A stretch of 64,000 nucleotides of DNA. Source: JALYJG01 sp033763555 (GTDB lineage: Bacteria; Pseudomonadota; Alphaproteobacteria; UBA9219). Within the stretch, counting starts at the first letter, position 1, and the number at the start of each line of letters is the position of its first letter. Where the stretch lies: positions 1-64,000 of the forward strand of contig JANRKK010000030.1 of the NCBI GenBank assembly GCA_033763555.1, written 5' to 3'. Of the stretch, positions 60,103-64,000 are shown piece by piece. A program made the translations under genes and the position numbers. The notes beneath the pieces were generated by a model that worked only from the letters and a program-made list of their open reading frames with translations, ran no database searches and was not told where the DNA came from.

Positions 60103-62235
60103 TTATCGCTTAAATTTTAACAATCTTAGGCCATTGAACATTACAATAAGGCTTGCGCCCATATCGGCAAAAACCGCCATCCAAAGCGTGGCGAGGTTTG
60201 CAAAATTTAACGCAAGGAATATGACCTTAATCCCTATCGCCAAGGTGATATTCTGTTTCAGAACACTGCCGGTTTTTTGGCTGAGGGCAATGAAGAGAGG
60301 AATGCGGCGCAGATCATCTTCCATCAGCGCGACATCGGCTGTTTCGAGCGCAGTATCGGTACCGGCTGCCCCCATTGCGAATCCTATAGAGGCTTTTGCA
60401 AGCGCCGGTGCGTCGTTAATACCGTCTCCGACCATGCCAACGACGCCATAACGCTGCCGCAGCTCCTCAATCGTTTTCAGCTTATCTTCCGGCAGAAGGT
60501 TGCCGCGCACATCCTGGATACCGACACTTTTAGCTATGGCGTTGGCGGTGGTTTGGTTGTCGCCGGTCAATATAACGCAGTGTAGGCCATGTGACTGCAT
60601 ATCCTTAATTGCCTGTATGCTGGAATCCCGAATGGTGTCGGCGACGGCAAAAATACAAAGCGGCTGTTGTTCGTTTGAAAGAATGACAACCGTCTTGCCT
60701 TCTTTTTCCAACTTCTCCAGCACCATTTCCACATCGGGGCCGCAAATGCCTAGTTCTTCGATCAGCCGATGATTGCCAATGTAATAGAGGTTGTTATCGA
60801 TAATGCCTTTCGCACCACGTCCGGTGATCGATTCAAAATCTGAAACGTCGAGTAATCGTTGTTCACCTTGTTTCTGACTCCATTGTGCGACAATGGCCGA
60901 GGCCACAGGATGCTCGGAATGTGCATCGAGACTAGCTGCAAGCTGCAGGTAGTTTGCTTCGGGTTGGTTCTGTAAAGGAGAAATATCCGTTACTTTAGGC
61001 TTGCCATGCGTCAGTGTGCCGGTTTTGTCGAGCGCAAGCGCCTTCAATTTCCGGCCTTCTTCCAGATAGACGCCGCCTTTGATGAGAATGCCGCGACGTG
61101 CGGCGGCAGCCAGGCCGCTCACAACCGTCACCGGCGTAGAGATCACCAATGCACAAGGGCAGGCAATAACAAGCGTTACGAGGGCTTTATAAAACCAAGG
61201 CGTCCACGCTTCGCTGAAAAACAGCGGAGGCACTCCGGCGATTAACATGGCAAGAATGACGATTGCCGGTGTGTAATAACGAGCAAATTGATCAACGAAG
61301 CGCTGCGTCGGCGCACGTTCGCTCTGCGCGGCTTGCACCGAGCGGATGATACGCGCAAGAGTCGTGTTACCCTTATTCGCTGTAACTCGGAATTCGAATG
61401 CACCGCGTTCGTTGATAGTGCCGGCAAATATGGCATCGCCGGATTTCTTTTCTACCGGCATACTTTCGCCGGTAATTGGTGCCTGATTGATACTCGACTG
61501 GCCACCAGTGATTATGCCATCGAGAGGAATACGTTCGCCCGGCTTAACTCGAACAATCGCATCAACCTTTATTTCGGCGGCGGGCATTTCCTGCCATCCA
61601 TCGTCTGTTTTGACGACGGCCACTTCCGGCGTCATTTCCATTAAATTGCGAATAGCGTTACGGGCGCGGTCAAGCGAATATGCTTCGATAAGCTCGGCGA
61701 GAGCAAAAAGGAAAGTGACCATTGCCGCTTCAGGCCATTCGCCTATCAGCGCCGCACCGATAATGGCGATCATCATCAGAAAATTGATGTTAAGCGTGAA
61801 GGTCTTGAGGGCAACGATGCCTTTTTTTACAGTCTCAATACCGCCAAGAAGGATCGCGGCAATGGAGAGTCCTATCACTACTACCGATTGTTCATTACCC
61901 GCCACCCATCCGGTGATTTCCGCGCCGAAGGCGGCAAAACCTGACAACCCCACCAGCAGCTTGGTTTTAAGAGGGACGCCGGCATTTTGTATGGAAACCC
62001 CTGACTCCGTAACGCCCTCGCGCTGTGGCTCCATATCCAATTCTTGCAATGCTAAAAAAATTTGATCATCGTTTTCAAGACTGTGTGTGACGGTCAGCTT
62101 GCGCTGCATAAGATTGAAACGTATATCCTCCAAGCCGTTGAGACGTTCCAAGCGGTTACGGATCAGCCGTTCCTCAGTCGGACAATCCATTTTCTGAATG
62201 AGATAAGTGTTTTCCATACGCTGTGTGGAATTCAT
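60103..62235 (-). CDS. Zinc/cadmium/lead-type P-type ATPase
   Basis: 710 aa. Divergent N-terminal HMA domain with MDCPTEE, then TGES motif in APITGESMPVEK, the intramembrane CPCALVIST, phosphorylation site DKTGTLTHG and GDGINDAPALAKAS. Order of segments and CPC indicate an export pump for Zn2+, Cd2+ or Pb2+. It is downstream of three lipoproteins and an RND pump, all on the minus strand with short gaps. Whether residue 1 or 7 is the start cannot be decided. Confidence 0.9.
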   Translation of the reverse strand: MNSTQRMENTYLIQKMDCPTEERLIRNRLERLNGLEDIRFNLMQRKLTVTHSLENDDQIFLALQELDMEPQREGVTESGVSIQNAGVPLKTKLLVGLSGFAAFGAEITGWVAGNEQSVVVIGLSIAAILLGGIETVKKGIVALKTFTLNINFLMMIAIIGAALIGEWPEAAMVTFLFALAELIEAYSLDRARNAIRNLMEMTPEVAVVKTDDGWQEMPAAEIKVDAIVRVKPGERIPLDGIITGGQSSINQAPITGESMPVEKKSGDAIFAGTINERGAFEFRVTANKGNTTLARIIRSVQAAQSERAPTQRFVDQFARYYTPAIVILAMLIAGVPPLFFSEAWTPWFYKALVTLVIACPCALVISTPVTVVSGLAAAARRGILIKGGVYLEEGRKLKALALDKTGTLTHGKPKVTDISPLQNQPEANYLQLAASLDAHSEHPVASAIVAQWSQKQGEQRLLDVSDFESITGRGAKGIIDNNLYYIGNHRLIEELGICGPDVEMVLEKLEKEGKTVVILSNEQQPLCIFAVADTIRDSSIQAIKDMQSHGLHCVILTGDNQTTANAIAKSVGIQDVRGNLLPEDKLKTIEELRQRYGVVGMVGDGINDAPALAKASIGFAMGAAGTDTALETADVALMEDDLRRIPLFIALSQKTGSVLKQNITLAIGIKVIFLALNFANLATLWMAVFADMGASLIVMFNGLRLLKFKR

Positions 62236-62250
62236 GTCAATCCTTGGCTC

Positions 62251-62499
62251 TTAGTCAATCTTGATTTTCTTTCCGGTCATTTCTTCGCAAATCTGCTTCA
62301 TTTTTTCCGAATGCCGGACATTCGCAGGATCGTCTTTCTTGAGTCCTTTGGCGATCTCGTCTCCGCATTCTTTTGCAAGGACGGTACGCTTTTCTTCCGT
62401 AGATTTACCAGTTAGTTTTTGATCGAGGCTATCGCTGTAAGTCGAGCAACCCATCAATGTTCCGGTTACCATTAAGGCGATAATGATCCTGTTTTTCAT
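62251..62499 (-). CDS. Small lipoprotein of the metal-export operon (third)
   Basis: 82 aa from MKNRIIIALMVTGTLMGC, a signal with the lipobox LMGC. The mature part has LDQKLTGKSTEEKRTVLAKEC, which matches the pattern in the other two lipoproteins, and a later CEEMTG-like segment. 15 bases before the P-ATPase start. Function unknown; a periplasmic metal-handling role is inferred from context. Confidence 0.7.
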   Translation of the reverse strand: MKNRIIIALMVTGTLMGCSTYSDSLDQKLTGKSTEEKRTVLAKECGDEIAKGLKKDDPANVRHSEKMKQICEEMTGKKIKID

Positions 62500-62500
62500 G

Positions 62501-62746
62501 TTACTGCTCCTGTTGTTTGTTGGTTGCATGCATGGCGTCGCAAATCGCCCACATCCGGGCTTCGTGGCCGACATAGTCGGCGTCGTGGCCACCCGGTATC
62601 GGGTAATTCGCCCGTTCGATGCAGGCGTAATAGGCTTCCTGTTCCCGATCCTTTCCGGTTTTTCCGGCCAACCGCTCGTCAAACGTCGCTGCCTTACAAC
62701 TTGTCAGGCCGATGGCTAATAAACCGATTAAGACATACGGTTTCAT
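62501..62746 (-). CDS. Small lipoprotein of the metal-export operon (second)
   Basis: 81 aa from MKPYVLIGLLAIGLTSC, lipobox LTSC. Mature part begins KAATFDERLAGKTGKDREQ with a later cysteine (YACIERAN) and HDADYVGHEARMWAICDAM. Same family pattern as its two neighbours. One base separates it from each of them. Confidence 0.7.
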   Translation of the reverse strand: MKPYVLIGLLAIGLTSCKAATFDERLAGKTGKDREQEAYYACIERANYPIPGGHDADYVGHEARMWAICDAMHATNKQQEQ

Positions 62747-62747
62747 G

Positions 62748-63032
62748 TCAGTCCTCCACCGGATATTCATCCGTCATTTCGCGGCAAAGCGTTTTGAGAC
62801 GCGAAGTTTCGCTTGTGTCGCTGATGTGACGGTGCTTAACGCTGTAGGGGCGTAATTTTTTCTTATGTTCCTTTGTGCTGTATTCCGCCTCGTTAAGACA
62901 GGCGAGCCGCAATATTTCCTGTTTCTCTTCCGGCGTCTTACCTGCCAGTTGTTCGGCTAAAGGCTTAGGCGGCTCCGTGGCACATGCGGCCAACAGTAGC
63001 GGTAACAAGACGAGACAAACTTTTTTTCTCAT
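62748..63032 (-). CDS. Small lipoprotein of the metal-export operon (first)
   Basis: 94 aa, MRKKVCLVLLPLLLAAC with lipobox LAAC. The mature part has LAEQLAGKTPEEKQEILRLAC, then a Lys-rich middle and LKTLCREMTDEYPVE. It overlaps the RND gene stop by ATGA, so it is co-expressed with the pump. Confidence 0.72.
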   Translation of the reverse strand: MRKKVCLVLLPLLLAACATEPPKPLAEQLAGKTPEEKQEILRLACLNEAEYSTKEHKKKLRPYSVKHRHISDTSETSRLKTLCREMTDEYPVED

Positions 63033-64000
63033 AACTCCTCCTTTTGGGTTACTTCACTTGCCAGATGAAAACGCTTATAAAGTGCCGGCAGCACCAGAAG
63101 AGTCAAAACGGTCGCCGTCATAAGGCCGCCGATCACGACGATGGCTAGAGGTTTTTGTACTTCAGCACCGGCACCATGTGAAATCGCCATTGGCACATAG
63201 CCAAGCGACGGAACCACGGTCGCCATGATCATGGCGCGCAAACGGCTAAGTGTGCCTTCGCGGATGGCCTCTTCTTCACCCATGCCGGATTGCACCAGCT
63301 GATTGATGCTGTTGATCATCACAAGGCCGTTAAGCACCGAAATGCCGGAGAGCGCGATAAAACCGACGCCCGCCGAGATTGAAAACGGCATACCGATGAT
63401 CAGAAGCGTGAATATCCCGCCAACAACGGCCAGTGGAATACCGCTGAACACCAATAAGGCCTGTTTGACCGAGTTAAGCGCGGTAAAGAGCAACAGGAAG
63501 ATGATGAAGAAACAGGCGGGCACGACAACCATCAGCCGTTCGCTGGCTTCTTTCAGGTTCTTGAATTGCCCGCCCCATTCCAGCCAATAACCCGCCGGGA
63601 TTTTTACCTGCGCGTCAGTCTTGGCTTGCGCCTCGGTGACAAAAGAACCGATATCGCGTCCGCGAATATTGGCTTGCACGACGATACGCCGTTTACCGTT
63701 CTCACGGCTGATCTGGTTCGGCCCTTCGGTAAGTTTCAGAGTTGCAACCTCTTTAAGCGGTAGGTAGCGCGGGCGGCTATGAGGGATGCCTTGCTTTTCG
63801 TCCGAGGTTTCGTTTTCCTCCGGCAGCAAGATCGGTAGATTTTCAATGGTCGCCAGATCGGCACGCAGATTATCCGGCAAACGAACCAGAATATCGAAAC
63901 GGCGGTCGCCCTGGAAAACCAATCCGGCCTCGCGGCCTCCGACCGCTATGGAAATAACATCAAGGACATCGCTGACATTGAGGCCGTATCTTGCGATGGC
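63029..64000 (-). CDS. Heavy-metal RND efflux pump, CzcA/CusA family (5' end outside the window)
   Basis: The last 324 or so residues are present and the frame is open to the window edge. GQFKNLKEASERLMVVVP, VGFIALSGISVLNGLVMINSI and LSRLRAMIMATVVPSLGYVPM match the C-terminal half of CzcA/CusA proton-driven pumps, which with a membrane fusion protein and outer membrane channel expel Zn/Cd/Co or Cu/Ag. The metal cannot be told from this part; the neighbouring Zn/Cd ATPase suggests a CzcA-like role. Confidence 0.9.
   Translation of the reverse strand, partial: AIARYGLNVSDVLDVISIAVGGREAGLVFQGDRRFDILVRLPDNLRADLATIENLPILLPEENETSDEKQGIPHSRPRYLPLKEVATLKLTEGPNQISRENGKRRIVVQANIRGRDIGSFVTEAQAKTDAQVKIPAGYWLEWGGQFKNLKEASERLMVVVPACFFIIFLLLFTALNSVKQALLVFSGIPLAVVGGIFTLLIIGMPFSISAGVGFIALSGISVLNGLVMINSINQLVQSGMGEEEAIREGTLSRLRAMIMATVVPSLGYVPMAISHGAGAEVQKPLAIVVIGGLMTATVLTLLVLPALYKRFHLASEVTQKEEL

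Noticed and set aside
51200..64000. Conjugative element with its own secretion system or integrase
   Set aside because: Only relaxase, MobC and an oriT-like site were found; no type IV secretion, coupling protein, integrase or transposase gene is in the window.

Overview
The window looks like a chromosomal stretch of an alphaproteobacterium. The pointers are a DUF2232 membrane gene between rpsR and rplI, a DUF4167 protein, relatives of class II ribonucleotide reductase, an Rrf2-sufBCDS-sufU-sufT operon, a liv-type amino-acid transport cluster and a Zur regulator. A Rhodospirillales- or Micavibrio-like lineage is possible, but I cannot fix the genus from sequence alone. No rRNA, CRISPR array, integrase or transposase was seen.

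Layout. 1-6.7 kb: a degenerate class II ribonucleotide reductase-like gene, a cluster of DnaA-box-like sites, the rpsF-rpsR-DUF2232-rplI ribosomal operon, queE, a small lipoprotein and a chalcone-isomerase-fold protein. 6.9-10.5 kb: a protein made of three winged-helix-like repeats, a TPR-glycosyltransferase and a DUF5672 protein. 10.6-16.3 kb: tRNA-Glu, then livG, livF and three tandem livK-type binding-protein genes (the first frameshifted, no permease genes nearby) and a YqaA/DedA membrane protein. 16.3-26.2 kb (minus strand): pepN and the suf Fe-S assembly operon under an Rrf2 regulator. The suf operon carries a small zinc-ribbon gene and a DUF559 nuclease cassette flanked by 36-bp inverted repeats, beside a relic of the sufC start. 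26.3-29.1 kb: zur and a TonB receptor behind a near-perfect Zur operator. 29.2-33.4 kb: sdhCDAB with a nuclease-like gene and a lipoprotein gene inserted between sdhA and sdhB. 33.6-37.2 kb: a DUF4167 gene, dapF, mtaB and ftsY. 37.3-43.1 kb: AMP nucleosidase with an N-terminal helix-turn-helix extension, flagellar export genes fliQ-fliR-flhB and a GT-C-like membrane protein. 43.2-47.4 kb: a long structured leader, ornithine-type decarboxylase, aguA and aguB, together a polyamine (putrescine) module. 47.6-51.2 kb: rlmE and two polyprenyl-glycan-type membrane genes, the last one cut off at its 5' end.

From about 51.2 kb the window turns accessory: the truncated glycosyltransferase marks a junction, base composition drops and recognisable core genes stop. 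The island holds (a) a minus-strand cassette of a propeller/TPR protein, a DUF6338 membrane protein and two tiny Pro/Lys-rich proteins with the same C-terminal motif; (b) an XRE regulator with two unknown partner genes; (c) a mobilization module (oriT-like inverted repeats, MobC, a small helper, MobA/VirD2 relaxase, DUF736); and (d) a heavy-metal block with a Zn/Cd-type P-ATPase, three related lipoproteins and a CzcA/CusA RND pump that runs off the end. It is best read as a mobilizable or integrative element with metal-resistance cargo, but neither end with attachment sites is visible.

The best candidates for something undescribed are the DUF6338/small-peptide cassette, the XRE-linked three-gene operon, the helix-turn-helix-AMP nucleosidase fusion with a promoter/operator just upstream, and the catalytically stripped ribonucleotide reductase paralogue.
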